Shown: positions 21,513 to 32,487, counted from the stretch's first letter. The stretch: DNA of 64,000 nt from Tupaia tana (GCA_026018925.1 JAKSZU010000020.1:43611068-43675067); one strand, 5' to 3'. The notes: generated by a model not told the origin, from the letters alone. Numbers and translations are program-made.

Positions 21513-21755
21513 AGGATGTACTTTCTGGGATTCTCCAAATACTCCCTTAGTGTATCCTCTCTCCAGGGGCCTCCATAGACCATGGAGATTTGGGCCAGTC
21601 TTGTGCCTGCCCCACTTTTCCAAGATGTGGCACTGGGCACACTTCTGAACAAAAATATTCTTGCCTTTCTCGACATCATCCATTTTTAATTCTCTCTTTT
21701 GTTGCTCAGGATACTTAAGGGTTCCTGCTCAGAAGCCAGACATCCCACTCTCTGT

Positions 21756-22049
21756 TTTTTTTGTTTTGTTTTTTTTTTTCTTTAAAGGTTTTTGCCACAG
21801 GGTACATGCACTCCTCAAAGAGAGATGAGAGAGACTGAGAGGAACTTGAGAAATCATCCCCTACAGAGATTGGCCACGCCACAATCCTTTCTCCTCCATT
21901 CTCCTCTTGGGATTTTGGGCATACACACACATGTACACACGCACACACGCATGCCTGGCATTATTTTCTAGCTCCTCGGTCCGGGACTCAAACCATGGTC
22001 AGCCATGTAGGAGTCTAGCACCTTTACCATCATGTCACCTGCTGGCCCC
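21756..22049 (-). mobile_element. SINE A2
   Basis: T-rich end, then GGTTTTTGCCACAGGGTACA and the body/head complement to CACCTGCTGGCCCC. Confidence 0.92.
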
Positions 22050-22189
22050 AATAGATAAAGTTTGTTTTAAATATGTATTTGGTAGCAGCTTTCTGTCGAT
22101 CTTTCTAGTTTTCTTGGTTCTTAAATCCGGAAATGTGGGAACCATACTTCATACACTATTAAAATACCCACATAAAAAGGGAAAGTTCA

Positions 22190-22440
22190 GGGCAGTCCCA
22201 CGGTGTGATAGTTTAATGCTGTGCAGAGGAGGCTGGACCCACATGGCCAACCAGGGTTGGAGTCCAGCCCCAGGGACTTGAAAAACACGGCGGGGAGGGG
22301 TGGGGGCACAGATGCCCAGGATCCTGTTGGGATGCAGAAAAGAATTGTGACACGACCAGGCTCTTAGGGGTTCTTTTTCACTCTCTCTTTCATGCACGTG
22401 CATGTACATTCCCTCTGGGATTCAAAAAAAGTTTCAAAAA
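22190..22440 (+). mobile_element. SINE A2, old
   Basis: Head weak (GGGCAGTCCCACGGTGTGAT). Then GACTTGAAAAACACGGCGGG, TGCCCAGGATCCTGTTGGG, a CT stretch and a CATGCACGTGCATGTACATT end. Clearly diverged. Confidence 0.7.
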
Positions 22441-23347
22441 TTAATGCAAAAAAGTACTTAATTTATCTAGTATCTCTTTCTTTTGAAAAAAGTTAATTTT
22501 TTCCTTCAGAGAGAGAAAGAGAGGAAGAGAAAGATGAGCTCCCTCTACAGTCTCATGAAGCAATGCCCCCCCGCCCCCAAGCCTTTCCCAGAAAGCCATG
22601 AACACAGGCATGCCCAGCTAATTTACCTGTTTCACTTTCATCAAGACAGTGAGAAATTTGCTTCAAATCAACAGTTAAATACAGTCTACTACACATACAA
22701 AAATCAACTAATGGAGACATTTATTTAAAATGGCAGACATATAAGATGAATTCGGAAGGTTGTGAAAAAGGCGTGAAAAGTAACACTGACCTGGAATGGC
22801 TGGGCAGAGGAGGGAGCTATCAGACTGAAAGGCACATTGACCAGGACTCTGAAATTAGTGTTGGGCTTGGTTTTAAGAACTGGGCTTTTGTGTTTTGTCA
22901 AATCTAGAATTAGAGAGAACGATCATTTTGCCATCTTGATGAAACAGGCATGTACAGGCGCCTGGCCACCCGTGAAGGCCTGCCGGTGATTCAAGCCGGA
23001 GCACTGGCTGGTCTATGTTGTTGTTTCGGGCCTGGTCCCTAATGCGTGCTCCACAAATATCTCTAGGTGAAGAACAGGAAAGAAGAAAGGGAAGGTACCT
23101 TCTGGGATAGCAGAAGTGGAGAACTGTGCAGAAAACACACACACACAAAATTTAGGAATAGCTAAGAAATTAAAGGTTTTTCAAAGACCTCTTTTAATCC
23201 AGCAACACAACCTTGTTTGCTACCAATTGCTCTACCCATTACAATATAGATGTGATACTCAAAATCATTCATTTGAAAAGATTTTCTTGGCCATTAGTTA
23301 CTGTGGCTATAATACATGTTGTGACTAGAACACCCTAGGATGCGTGT
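22441..23347. other. Unassigned DNA
   Basis: About 900 bp with no confident call. 22495-22600 is purine-rich, then C-rich, and could be a worn reverse SINE. Confidence 0.4.
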
Positions 23348-23550
23348 TTCTCATTTCTCTCTCTCTCTATATATATACATATATATTTTAAGAATTATTA
23401 GTTTAATTTTATGATTATCATTTTTCAATCTGACCAGAGAGTGGGGGAGAGAGAGGGAAAGTGAGAAAGCAGGCCACCAGGTCTGGGACCTGAACCATGT
23501 TCAACTACAGGGGGGGTCTAACGCCTTAAGACCACACCACCTGCTGGCCC
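23348..23550 (-). mobile_element. SINE B
   Basis: TTAAGAATTATTAGTTTAAT tail complement, GGCCACCAGGTCTGGGACC and head to CCACCTGCTGGCCC. Similar flanks AGGATGCGTG and AGAATGCATG. Confidence 0.9.
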
Positions 23551-24394
23551 AGAATGCATGGTTTAAGTGTCCTAGGGCTCAGCCACAGTACTGTGTGCTG
23601 GTAAGACGCGGCTACAGGGAGGCTGAAGTCACAGGGGAGGTCCAGGTTCGGTTCCCAGCCCATCCTACACGGGCTGTTGTCTGCAGTAAGCAGACCACTG
23701 GGGCCTGTCTCTGGGGGACAGTGCAATATTACAACAGTTTATTTCCTGTTAACATGCTTGACTCGATGCCTGAGGTAAAGGACTGAACAAGTATTTCTGT
23801 TGTGTGTGCCAGACATTTGAAAGTGTGTGGTCTTGCGAACTATGAGGAAGACTGGAATTTTTTATAGCTTAAAATTAGTGACATTTAGTTGCTTCAAATC
23901 ATATCCACTATTCTGGTAGCTAAAAGAAATACAATGATATACTAGAAATAGATGTTGCTTTTCTTTCTGTGTATATGTAAAGGTTCCTGAAAAACACACT
24001 TAGAAATTGATCTCTGACTCAGCAGTAAACTTGAGTTTGCAAAGTGTATACTGTTCTCCTGAGGCTTGCTGCTCATGAGCCTTGTGCGTACTTGCACAAG
24101 TCTGTATACCCATGGTTGTTCAAATCACGGAAACAGAGCTGGAAATCGGCTTTATCGAATTGTCATGAAGAGACCAATCGAGCTGTTCAACATAGTCTTG
24201 ATGCTCCGTCAGGCTGCTAGGCTATTCCCCACCGTAGCAGTCTGGGTACTCCCGGAGTGGGCCTCCCCGATGTTTCCCCGTGACTGATTCAGACTCGAAT
24301 GAAATGTACATCAGTAACCACTCAGCCGAGAACTGCTCTCCTGTGACTATGGGTGTCCCCCGGGAGGGCATCTACTCCATGTACTGTCCCCAGA
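23551..24394. other. Unassigned DNA
   Basis: About 840 bp. 23560-23730 holds a GGTTCGGTTCCC motif that could belong to a very old tRNA-type SINE. Nothing else recognised. Confidence 0.35.
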
Positions 24395-24622
24395 GGGTGC
24401 ATGTGCTTGAGAGAGAGCACCCCCGACGGCACGTGCTCACTCGGCTCACTCACCCCCTCTCCTCCGTTAGTCCATCCCGTCAGGATCCGGGACACACATA
24501 CCTGCTCCCAGTGTGTCCTTCTAAGCCAGTAAAGCTGCGGTTTAAACACTGGTCAGCCATGTGGGATCCAGCTCCCTGGGCACTGGGCCTAACCTCTGGG
24601 CTGTGGGCCCGGCTTGGGAGAC
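24395..24622 (-). mobile_element. SINE A2, old
   Basis: Complement: AGAGGGTGCATGTGCTTGAG, CTCTCCTCCGTTAGTCCATC and head-side TGTGGGATCCAGCTCCC. Diverged. Confidence 0.75.
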
Positions 24623-24631
24623 AGTATACAC

Positions 24632-24793
24632 TTCTTTCTTTCTTCTTTCCTTCTTTCTTTCTTTCTCTTTCTTATTTTCTTTCTTTCTCTCTCTCTCTCT
24701 CTTTCTTCCTTCCTTCCTTGCTTCCTTCCTTCCTTCCTTCCTTTCCTTCTCTGTCTCTCTTTCTTCTTTTCCTTCTTTCTTTCTTTCCTTTAT
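24632..24793. repeat. Polypyrimidine (CTTT/CTTC)n tract
   Basis: About 160 bp of pure C/T sequence. It sits at the 3' (tail) end of the next reverse SINE B and probably grew from that tail. Confidence 0.9.
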
Positions 24794-24808
24794 AAAGAAT
24801 TATTTGAT

Positions 24809-24839
<31 letters not shown>

Positions 24840-24962
24840 AGTTGACTAGAGAGAGACAGAGAGAAAGGGAAAGTGAAAAAGCAAGTCTCCAGATCTGGGA
24901 GTTGAACTGTAGTCGATCATGTGGGAGTCTAGCCCCTTAACCACCATGCCACATGCCAGCCC
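24794..24962 (-). mobile_element. SINE B
   Basis: B complement with (TTA)n in the tail, to CCACATGCCAGCCCC. First of a stacked pair sharing the target CAGCATACACTT. Confidence 0.92.
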
Positions 24963-24981
24963 CAGCATACACTTATTTCTT

Positions 24982-25169
24982 TTTTATTGTTTTTTAAAGA
25001 ATTATTTATTTAATTTTACTTATTCATTCATTTATTTTAGTTTGACCAGAGAAAGACAGACATACAGAGAGAAGGACAGTGAGAAAGTAAGCCACCAGGT
25101 CTGGGACTCGAACTGCGGCTGGCCATGTGGGAGTGCCCAGCGCCTTAACCATCACGCCACCGCTGGCCC
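24982..25169 (-). mobile_element. SINE B
   Basis: B complement to CACCGCTGGCCC, followed by another copy of the shared target (CAGCATATGCTTACTTCT). Confidence 0.93.
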
Positions 25170-25920
25170 AGCATATGCTTACTTCTGAATGTCTTGTGTG
25201 TGAAGGAGACATTTTACTCTCAGCACGTTCTCCCTTTCCTCTCTTCCCTACCACTGCTTTAAAAAATCCCCACCCCCTACGCCACATTTCGCCAAAGTAC
25301 GCTTTGTTAGTTTGGGGAGATTTATGATTGTATGTCTATACTCAAATAAATGGAGCAAGTATGCTAATGAGATCCTAATAGGGACTGTGCAATCATCTTC
25401 TCACAAGTGTTAAGCAACATGTTTCTAAACTCTCTAAAAATAGAGCACACATTACACAAACAGCTTATATCCAGCAAACGATCATTTAATCCAACCATGA
25501 ATTATGGAATCTCGTTTAAGCACGGCTCCTGCGACTTCCCCTTCCTAGCCGAGGCATGTGTGCTCATGGAGGAAGAAGACGGACATGTCTGGTCGGCCGG
25601 GCCTCCTGAGCGGGAACAGAAGCCCCTCCTGTGCATGGAGAGTAAGTGGTCTGTGTCTGAAGGCTTCTTCCTGTACGGTTAAATCGTATCCAGCTGCTCC
25701 AGCTGTTTCCACTTCACAGTCAATGTTTACTATTGCACTGAGCTGGGAAAGCAGCTATTGAACGTTGCCTGCATCATTCTAAAACAGGACATTTTTCTGT
25801 TCTTAATAGCTGGAGTACTAGAACGGTCCGGGAAGGCAGAGACCACGTCTATGTCTACGCTGAATTTCCAGAACTCAGTCGGGTACTTGGCACCTTACAT
25901 GACTGAACAAACATTTGAGA
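25170..25920. other. Unassigned unique DNA
   Basis: About 750 bp without a recognised repeat. No exon could be supported. Confidence 0.5.
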
Positions 25921-26146
25921 GGGGCCAGTAGGTGGCGTGGAGGTGAAGGAGCTGAGCCCCACATGGCCGACTGTGTTTCAAGTCCCGGACCTGGTCACCT
26001 GAAAACATCACGCCGAGTGCAAGTGTGTGCATGCCCAAAATCCTGAGAGGAGAGGAGAGGGGATTGCAGTGTGGCCGTCCCTCCTGAGGGGTGATTTCTC
26101 ACTTTCCCTCTCTCTCTGGTGAGTGCAAATGCCCTATTGACAACAA
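25921..26146 (+). mobile_element. SINE A2, slightly shortened
   Basis: GGGGCCAGTAGGTGGCGTGG head, body and tail GCCCTATTGACAACAACAG. Confidence 0.88.
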
Positions 26147-26344
26147 CAGAAATATTCAAGAGAATAAAAAACGATCATTGCTCTCCTAATTGATCAAAGA
26201 AATGATAGTGCTACATCATCTGATATGTGAAAGGCAAAAAATTAAACTGCTTTTCATTCTGTGTGAGTATATTACATATTATATAATTAAGTCTTTTTAT
26301 TTTTTAAAATTTTATGTATATTTTTTACTAAATTTGTTATTCTT

Positions 26345-26527
26345 GGGGCCAGCAGGTGGCATGGTGGTTAAGGGTGCTGGACTCCCGCATGATTGACCGC
26401 AGTTTGAGTCCCAGATCTGGCAGCTTTCTCACTCCGCCCCCCCCCCCCCCCCCACTCTGTCCTTCTCTGGTCAAATTAAAATAAATAAATAAATAAATAA
26501 ATAAGTTAAAATAATTCTTAAAAAAAT
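26345..26527 (+). mobile_element. SINE B with 17-C tract
   Basis: Complete B. Its CT region contains a run of 17 C (26437-26453). Short TSD GTTAYTCTT. Confidence 0.93.
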
Positions 26528-27101
26528 GTGTTACTCTTCTCTGAAAGAATTTATAAGAATAGTTATAGCAATATACATAGGTCATACTGTTTAGCTTTTC
26601 AGTGTATTTATTTATTTCTTCCAAAAGCAAGAGAGACACAGAGAGAGCTTCTCCCAACAGAGAGCGAGTGCCGCTCCACACGCCGCCGCCGGGCAGCCTG
26701 ATCATTCCCGACCTGGACCCCGAACACTCCCCCGAAGCAGCGCCCCACACAACGTCGCTGCATTTTATCACTGCGCCGCTGTCTGAACGCCTGTCATCTT
26801 TTACCTTTTGAGTCCTTGTTTACTTAAGTTGTGTTAATTTAACTGACCAGACTACTTCTTACAGCCTGAAATACCAAACACAGAAAACGTTTCCCTATCC
26901 TTGAGCCCTGCCCAAGCCACCTAGTCTTCCTGCTCACAGCTGATGCTGAGTTTCTTGTGTAGTTTTCCAGAGATAATTTATACTTTTAAAATCTAACATT
27001 GTATCTTGCAGAGTTTGCCACATCAATACATACTGAGCTTTGTCAATATGTGCTGGCTTCATATTCTGAGGCATGAATCTACCCTATTTTATTTAAGCAA
27101 T
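26528..27101. other. Mostly unassigned; possible old reverse SINE
   Basis: At 26605-26790, AGAGAGACACAGAGAGAG followed by GC-rich DNA ending TCACTGCGCCGCTGTC resembles a worn reverse tRNA-SINE. The rest is unrecognised. Confidence 0.35.
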
Positions 27102-27107
27102 TTTTTA

Positions 27108-27350
27108 AGAGGTTTTTGCTATAGGGTGCGTGCGCTCACCCGACAGAGAGACAGAAAGATAGAAAGCGAGAAATCACCCCCCGGGGGGATGGCCATGCCG
27201 CAATCCCTTCTCCTCCATTCTCCTCTCGGGATCCTGGGCACCGCACGCACACACACCCGGCGTGAGTTTAAGCCACCAGGTTCGGGACGTGAACCGCGGT
27301 CAACTACATGGGAGTCCAGCGACATAGCAATTATGCTAACTGCTGGTCCC
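27108..27350 (-). mobile_element. SINE A1, first of a triple stack
   Basis: Complete A1 complement. The motif ATTTAARCAATTTTTTA lies on both sides. Confidence 0.95.
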
Positions 27351-27361
27351 TATTTAAACAA

Positions 27362-27535
27362 TTTTTTAAAAGAATTACTTTAACTTATTTATTCATTTTC
27401 TTATTTAAATTTGGCCAGAGAGGGACAGAGCAAGAGAGAGGGAAAGTGAGAAAGCAAGCTGCCAGGTTCAGGACTCAAACTGTGGTCAGCCATGTGGGAG
27501 ACCAGTGTCCTTAATCACCATGCCACTGGCTGGCC
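27362..27535 (-). mobile_element. SINE B, second of a triple stack
   Basis: B complement to CCACTGGCTGGCCC, followed by the same TAAACAATTTTTT. Confidence 0.93.
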
Positions 27536-27551
27536 CTAAACAATTTTTTTA

Positions 27552-27766
27552 AAGGTTTTTGCCATAGGGAGCATGTGCTCTCCAGAGGGACAGTGAGATG
27601 GGGGATGGCTGCTCCACAATCCCTTCTCCTTCACTCTCCTCCTGGGATTTTGGGCATGCACACACATGTACCTGGCCTGATTTTCAAACTGTTGGGTCTG
27701 GGACTCGAACCGCAATTGGCCATGTGTGAATCCAGCTCCTTAACTATTATGTCGCGTCCTGACTCC
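27552..27766 (-). mobile_element. SINE A2, third of a triple stack
   Basis: Shortened A2 complement with a body deletion. A fourth copy of the target (TAAACAATTTCTTA) follows. Confidence 0.9.
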
Positions 27767-27915
27767 TAAACAATTTCTTACTAATGGACATTTCTTTTCA
27801 GTATCTTCTTCTAACAAACAATGATGCTATGAATAATTTTGTATATATATGCTTTTGTACACATGTGAATATTTAATTGGAATAAATTTCTAGCTATAGA
27901 ATTGCTAAATTAAAG
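27767..27915 (-). mobile_element. L1 3' fragment, reverse
   Basis: Complement of the L1 3' end (GAATTGCTAAATTAAA corresponds to the usual 'gaattgctgggtcaaa'). Confidence 0.6.
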
Positions 27916-28096
27916 GGGACCAGCAGGTGGCGTGGTGGTTAAGGCACTGGACACTCCCACATGGCCGACCACGGTTTGAGTCCTGGACCTGGTGGCTTCC
28001 TTTCTCACTTTCCCTCTCTCTGTCTGTGTCTCTCTCTGGTCAAAGTAAAATAAATGAAGGAATAAATAAAATTAAAATAAATAATTTTTAAAAAAT
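27916..28096 (+). mobile_element. SINE B
   Basis: Complete B with similar flanks ATTGCTAAATTAAAG and ATCGCTGAATTAAAG, i.e. inserted into the reverse L1. Confidence 0.93.
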
Positions 28097-28140
28097 TTTA
28101 AAAATCGCTGAATTAAAGATATTTAATTTCATTATTATTA

Positions 28141-28326
28141 TTTAAGTTTTTGCCATAGGCATGGGAGCTCACCAGAGAGACAGACAGACATGGAGGGAAA
28201 GTGAGAAATTATACCCTGTGATGTAGGCTATGTCACAATCCCTTCTCCTCCATTCTCTCGAGAGTTTGGGCATGCACGCACACGCACCCTGACGTGGTTT
28301 TCAAGTGGCCAGGTCCAGGACTCAAC
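28141..28326 (-). mobile_element. SINE A2, head lost
   Basis: Complement of tail and body to GGTCCAGGACTCAA. The tRNA-like head beyond the B box is missing. Confidence 0.85.
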
Positions 28327-28575
28327 AGTTACACTTCTATAACAGAGCTGAGTTCTAGCCAACCACGCTTTAATCACAGACTTGTTCATATGAGGCAAGC
28401 CCCAAACTGTAACCAACCCAGCCCTTTGCCTCATTTCCAGTATGACATATTCCTTCTTTTTTGTCCATAAATGTCATCGGAGCATGTGGCAGACGAAGTT
28501 CCTCAGAACCCGTTCTGGGCTCTCTGATTAGCGAATTGTTCTTTGCACAATTAAATTTTTTTTTTTTTGCTATTA

Positions 28576-28845
28576 ATTTTTTTTTTTTGAGAGGTTTTAT
28601 TTCGCTATAGGGCGCGTGCACTCGCCAGACAGACAGAGACAGACAGAGAGACAGAAAGCAAGAAATCACTCCCCCAGGAGGGATGGTCACACCACAATCC
28701 CTTCTCCTCCATTCTCCTCTCGGGATCTCGGGCATGCACACACATGCGCCCGGCGTGAGTTTTAAGCCACAGGGTCCGGGATGTGAACCGCGGTCGACTA
28801 CGTGGGAGTCCAGCGACATAGCCATTACGCTAACTGCTGGTTCCT
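28576..28845 (-). mobile_element. SINE A1, young
   Basis: Complete. GGATGTGAACCGCGGTCG marks the RCGTC-type B-box group. TSD GCTATTAAWTTTT. Confidence 0.95.
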
Positions 28846-29330
28846 AAGGCTATTAAATTTTAAGAAGGGCGTATGCACTTACAATTTTTGTTATTTTCCA
28901 AATTGCCTAAAGGATAGATTTCGATTATTTTTTTTTCTTAACAACGTGCTTGACTCAAGCTATTTTATTTTAGTTATTATTTTTTTAAAGTTGCATGTGT
29001 GCTCTCTGGAGAAAGACAGAGAGAGAGATTAAGCTTATTTTTTATTTTCTGTATTGATGCCCTAGAGAGTCGATCTGCACAGTCTATAATAAGCAGCCCT
29101 GGTCAGACAATGGAAGGAGCACTGAGTGTCCTGCTCGTCCGAACGTCCTGAGCCGCCGGCCGGAGGGCCTCATATGCTAGTCATACCCAGCTGTTGGGTT
29201 AGCGTAGCCAATTACCAGGATTCACAGCTGGGAAAACTATACATTTTTTTTATAGTTTCTTTTTCCTGTGTACATGTTTTCTTGAGTATATTTCCTCTTT
29301 ACCTATAGAGAGTGAACTGACATCCCATAG
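28846..29330. other. Unassigned DNA with a short SINE-tail relic
   Basis: At 28975-29030, AAAGTTGCATGTGTGCTCTC followed by GAGAGAGA looks like the end of a reverse A2. The rest is unrecognised. Confidence 0.4.
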
Positions 29331-29533
29331 CCTTTTTTAAATAAAGAGTTATATATTTAATTTTATTATTATTATTTTATTTCTATTTATTCATTTACTT
29401 ATTTTAATTTGACCAGAGAGAGACAAGAGAGAGAGAGAGAAAGTGAGAAAGCAAGCCACCAGGTCTGGGACTTGAACTACAGTTGGCCACATGGGAGTCC
29501 AGTGCCTTAACTACCAAGGCACCTGCGGGCCTC
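29331..29533 (-). mobile_element. SINE B
   Basis: B complement with (TTA)n tail. TSD ATAGCCTTTTT on both sides. Confidence 0.93.
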
Positions 29534-29651
29534 CTATAGCCTTTTTACTGTTATAAGCTGTGGAACACTCACATATACACAGAATATTGATATTATTTGA
29601 GAGAGAGAGAGAGTGAGAGAAAAGAGAAGAGTAAAGGGGAAGAGAAAGTCA

Positions 29652-29780
29652 ATTTTTTTTTTTTTTTAAAGAGAGATTTTTGTTGTAGGGCTCATGTGCT
29701 TGCAGAGACAGAGAGAGAGAAAGTGAAAAATCACCTCCCAGCGGGGATGGCCACATATAATCCCTTCTCCTCCATTCTCC
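29652..29780 (-). mobile_element. SINE A1, 5' truncated
   Basis: Complement of tail and half body to CTCCTCCATTCTCCC. The head is absent. Confidence 0.85.
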
Positions 29781-29835
29781 CAAAAGATACAACTCCGGAA
29801 GCTATTAACCCAAATACTGAAATTCTCAAAGACAG

Positions 29836-30095
29836 GGACCAGCAGTTGGCCTAATGGCTATGTCACTGGACTCCCATATAGTTGACCGCCAGTTCGAGTC
29901 CCAGACCCGGTGCTTAAACGCAAGCCAGGCGTGTGTGCGTGCGTGCCCAAGATCCAGAGAGGAGAACCGAGGAGAAGGGATTACGTTGTAGCCATCCCCC
30001 CCTGAGGGGTGATTTCTCGCTTTCTGTCTCTCTGTCTGTCTCTGTCTTTCTGGCAAGTGCACGTGCCCTATAACAAAAACCTCTACAAAAAAAAA
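29836..30095 (+). mobile_element. SINE A1
   Basis: Complete forward A1, immediately followed by another. Confidence 0.95.
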
Positions 30096-30103
30096 AAATC
30101 CCG

Positions 30104-30380
30104 GGACCAGCAGTTAGCGTAATGGCTATGTCGCTGGACTCCCACGTAGTCGACCGCGGTTTGAGTCCCGGACCCGGCGGCTTAAACTCACGCCGGGGCG
30201 CGTGTGCGTGTGTGCCCAAGATCCCGAGAGGAGAGTGGAGGAGAAGGGATTGCGGCGTGGCCATCCCCCCTGGGGGGTGATTTCCTGCTTTCTATCTCTC
30301 TGTCTCTCTCTGTCTGTCTGGCGAACGCACGCGCCCTATAGCAAAAAAACCTCTCTAAAAAAAAAAAAAAAGAAAAAAAA
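30104..30380 (+). mobile_element. SINE A1
   Basis: Complete and close to the apparent consensus (GGTTTGAGTCCCGGACCC; CCCCCCTGGGGGG). Head-to-tail with the preceding copy. Confidence 0.96.
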
Positions 30381-30466
30381 AATCCCCAAAATAGCTCTCT
30401 TCTGGCCCCAGGTTTCTGGCAGCTGCCAGTTTCGGTACTTACTTCATAAAAAAAATAATAAAAGTG

Positions 30467-30632
30467 AGGGGGCAGCAAGTGGCGTGGTGGTTTAGGGTGC
30501 TGGACTTCCACATGGCTGACCGCAGTTCAAGTCCCGGACCTGGTGGCTTGCTTTCTCTCTCTCTCTCTCCCTCTGTTCCTCTCTGATCAAATATAAATAA
30601 ATAAATAAAGTCAAATAAAATCTTTCTTAAAG
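30467..30632 (+). mobile_element. SINE B
   Basis: GAGGGGGCAGCAAGTGGCGT head to AAATAAAATCTTTCTTAAAG tail. Confidence 0.92.
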
Positions 30633-30979
30633 AAAATTAAGTAATAGAAATTTTAAAAAGTGAAATACACACTCTGTAAAAATCACTCTGGTTGGTGACT
30701 GTGCGCTCTCAACCTTGTAACCGTGGTCACCTGAGACCATGGTGGTCAACACAACAGCTGTCAAAACCGTCAAGGGTCACTACTGCAAGTCCTCTTGCCC
30801 AGAAGCTGAGATCTTGACAGTTTCTCTTTATGCAGATGTACACAAAAAAAGGCAATTTTTCATACGCTGAGGAAGTTTCCATGATTTTATGTACATACGA
30901 TGCTTACACACAAAGTCAACATTGTGTTCAGTTGCACTTTAGTGGAACTGAACTTGCAAAAAATGAATTAGAACTCTCA
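30633..30979. other. Unassigned DNA
   Basis: About 350 bp. A short ATG-led stretch at 30739 is open for few codons and matches no family I know. Confidence 0.4.
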
Positions 30980-31228
30980 GGGCCAGCAGATGGCATAATG
31001 GACTCCCATGTAGTCAGCTGTTGTTCGAATCCTGAACTGGTGGCTTAAAACTCACGCTGGGCGTGTGTACATGCATGCCCCAAATCCCAAGAGGAGACTG
31101 GAAGAGAAGGGATTGTGGCATGGCCATCCCCCTTGGGGGTGATTTCTCATTTTCTGTCTCTCTGTGGCTCTCTGTCCCTGGTGAGTACATGCACCCTATA
31201 GCAAAAAATCTCTTAGAAAAAAAAAAAG
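30980..31228 (+). mobile_element. SINE A1 with shortened head
   Basis: About 13 bp are missing between GGCATAATG and GACTCCCATG (D-arm region), leaving a defective A-box side. TSD AGAACTCTC. Confidence 0.9.
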
Positions 31229-31584
31229 AACTCTCTAAAAGTATTTATCTTAAAAGTATTTACCCAATTTATACTTCTAGTAGTGGAAATGATGTGAAGA
31301 TAAAATATATAGATATTTCATATGCTTAATGAATTGTAATAAAAATGCTGACAATATAAAATACAAAAAAAAAAAAAGAGAATGAAAAAGAAAAAACTCT
31401 AAACAATGAAAAAGAAACCTTGACATGAAGTACTATATTACAGGAATAGATTAATGGCAAATGTAGAGGAAGCCCATAAGTTGGCTGATTTTCATGATCA
31501 TTAACTTTATTTTTCTCTTATGGCATGGCTCTCCTCAGAGAGCACGTTCATATTCGTTTTCTACATGACATTGCTCTTTTCTGG
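31229..31584. other. Unassigned AT-rich DNA
   Basis: About 350 bp with A-runs and no recognised repeat. Confidence 0.5.
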
Positions 31585-31848
31585 TTTTTTTTGGAGAGGT
31601 TTTTTTTTTGCTATAGGGCGCGTGCGCTCGCCAGACAGACAGAGAGAGACAGAGAGATAGAAAGCGAGAAATCACCCCCCAGGGGGGATGGCCACGCCGC
31701 AATCCCTTCTCCTCCATTCTCCTCTCAGGATCTTGGGCACGCACGCACACGTGCCCGGCGTGAGTTTAAGCCACCGGGTCCGGGACCCGAACTGTGGTCG
31801 ACTACGTGGGAGTCCAGCGACGTAGCCATTACGCTAACTGCTGGTCCC
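31585..31848 (-). mobile_element. SINE A1, young
   Basis: Complete. Perfect TSD GACATTGCTCTTTT on both sides. Confidence 0.96.
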
Positions 31849-32039
31849 GACATTGCTCTTTTTGAAATTCGTCTGTGATGTGATATGGACCGACGTGCAC
31901 ATTCCCTAGTCCAGTGGCTGGCTGCCTTGTCCCATGTTTCCGTGTTGTTTTGGACACATGGACATGCACTCACGTGTAGCTTTTTTTTTTTTTTTCCTTT
32001 TCTTCTCAATGGAAATTGCAGCTTTCTGGATGTTGGTTT

Positions 32040-32185
32040 GAGGATTTGAATCTTTCGGGATTGTGATTTCTTTTAGGATTTTAGATATTAGAGATTTTAG
32101 ACTTTAGGTATCTTTTGGGATTTTAGCATTTGGGATTATGACATTTGGGACTGTGCCTTTCAGGATTGTGACTGGCACTGGGAAT
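32040..32185. repeat. Degenerate GGGATT-type tandem repeat
   Basis: Repeats the theme GGGATTNTGAYATTT about every 13-25 bp (CGGGATTGTGATTTC, TGGGATTATGACATT, TGGGACTGTGCCTTT, AGGATTGTGACTGG). Family not recognised. It lies inside about 460 bp of otherwise unassigned DNA (31849-32308). Confidence 0.6.
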
Positions 32186-32308
32186 ATACCTCCTACTTAA
32201 AATTTCAGTGGCTTCTAATATGAGTGAATGACAGGATATTTCTGCACCTCCGCCATACAGAGAATTTGAACTCAGGACTCTTCCTATGAAAAACATGTTT
32301 CTTTCTTT

Positions 32309-32487
32309 TTTTTATGAGTTATTTTATTTAACTTTATTTATTTATTTAAATTTGTCCAGAGAGAGAGACAGAATGAAAGAGAGTGAGGGAAAGTGAGAAA
32401 GCAAAAACTGCCAGGTCTGGGACTTGAACTGTGGTTGGCCTTGTGGGAGTCCAGCGCCATTAACCACCACGCCATCTGCCAGCCCCT
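32309..32487 (-). mobile_element. SINE B
   Basis: B complement. TSD TGAAAAACATGYTTCT on both sides. Confidence 0.94.

Larger units (their letters stand above)
20520..21755 (-). pseudogene. CYCS: CYCS (cytochrome c) processed pseudogene
   Basis: Cytochrome c carries electrons in the mitochondrial intermembrane space. On the minus strand a 5' UTR (about 21684-21755) precedes the ATG at 21681-21683. The frame gives [19 protein letters not shown], with the CAQCH heme motif kept, then [10 protein letters not shown]. About 70 bp are then lost, joining to [15 protein letters not shown]. Two SINEs split the end, where SEREELIDYLNKAT lies at about 21245-21290. A long 3' UTR continues to about 20520, itself split by a SINE. 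No introns, with a frameshift and a deletion. Non-functional retrocopy. Confidence 0.93.

Noticed and set aside
21486-21683. CAQCH-containing frame as a functional cytochrome c
   Set aside because: A deletion and frameshift follow the heme motif and SINEs interrupt the rest.
24280-24940. Serine/phenylalanine/leucine-rich reading frames
   Set aside because: They are translations of the CTTT/CTTC polypyrimidine tract and the adjoining SINE.
30739-30860. ATG-led stretch MVVNTTAVKTV as a retrocopy
   Set aside because: Too short, no recognised family, and the frame is lost quickly.
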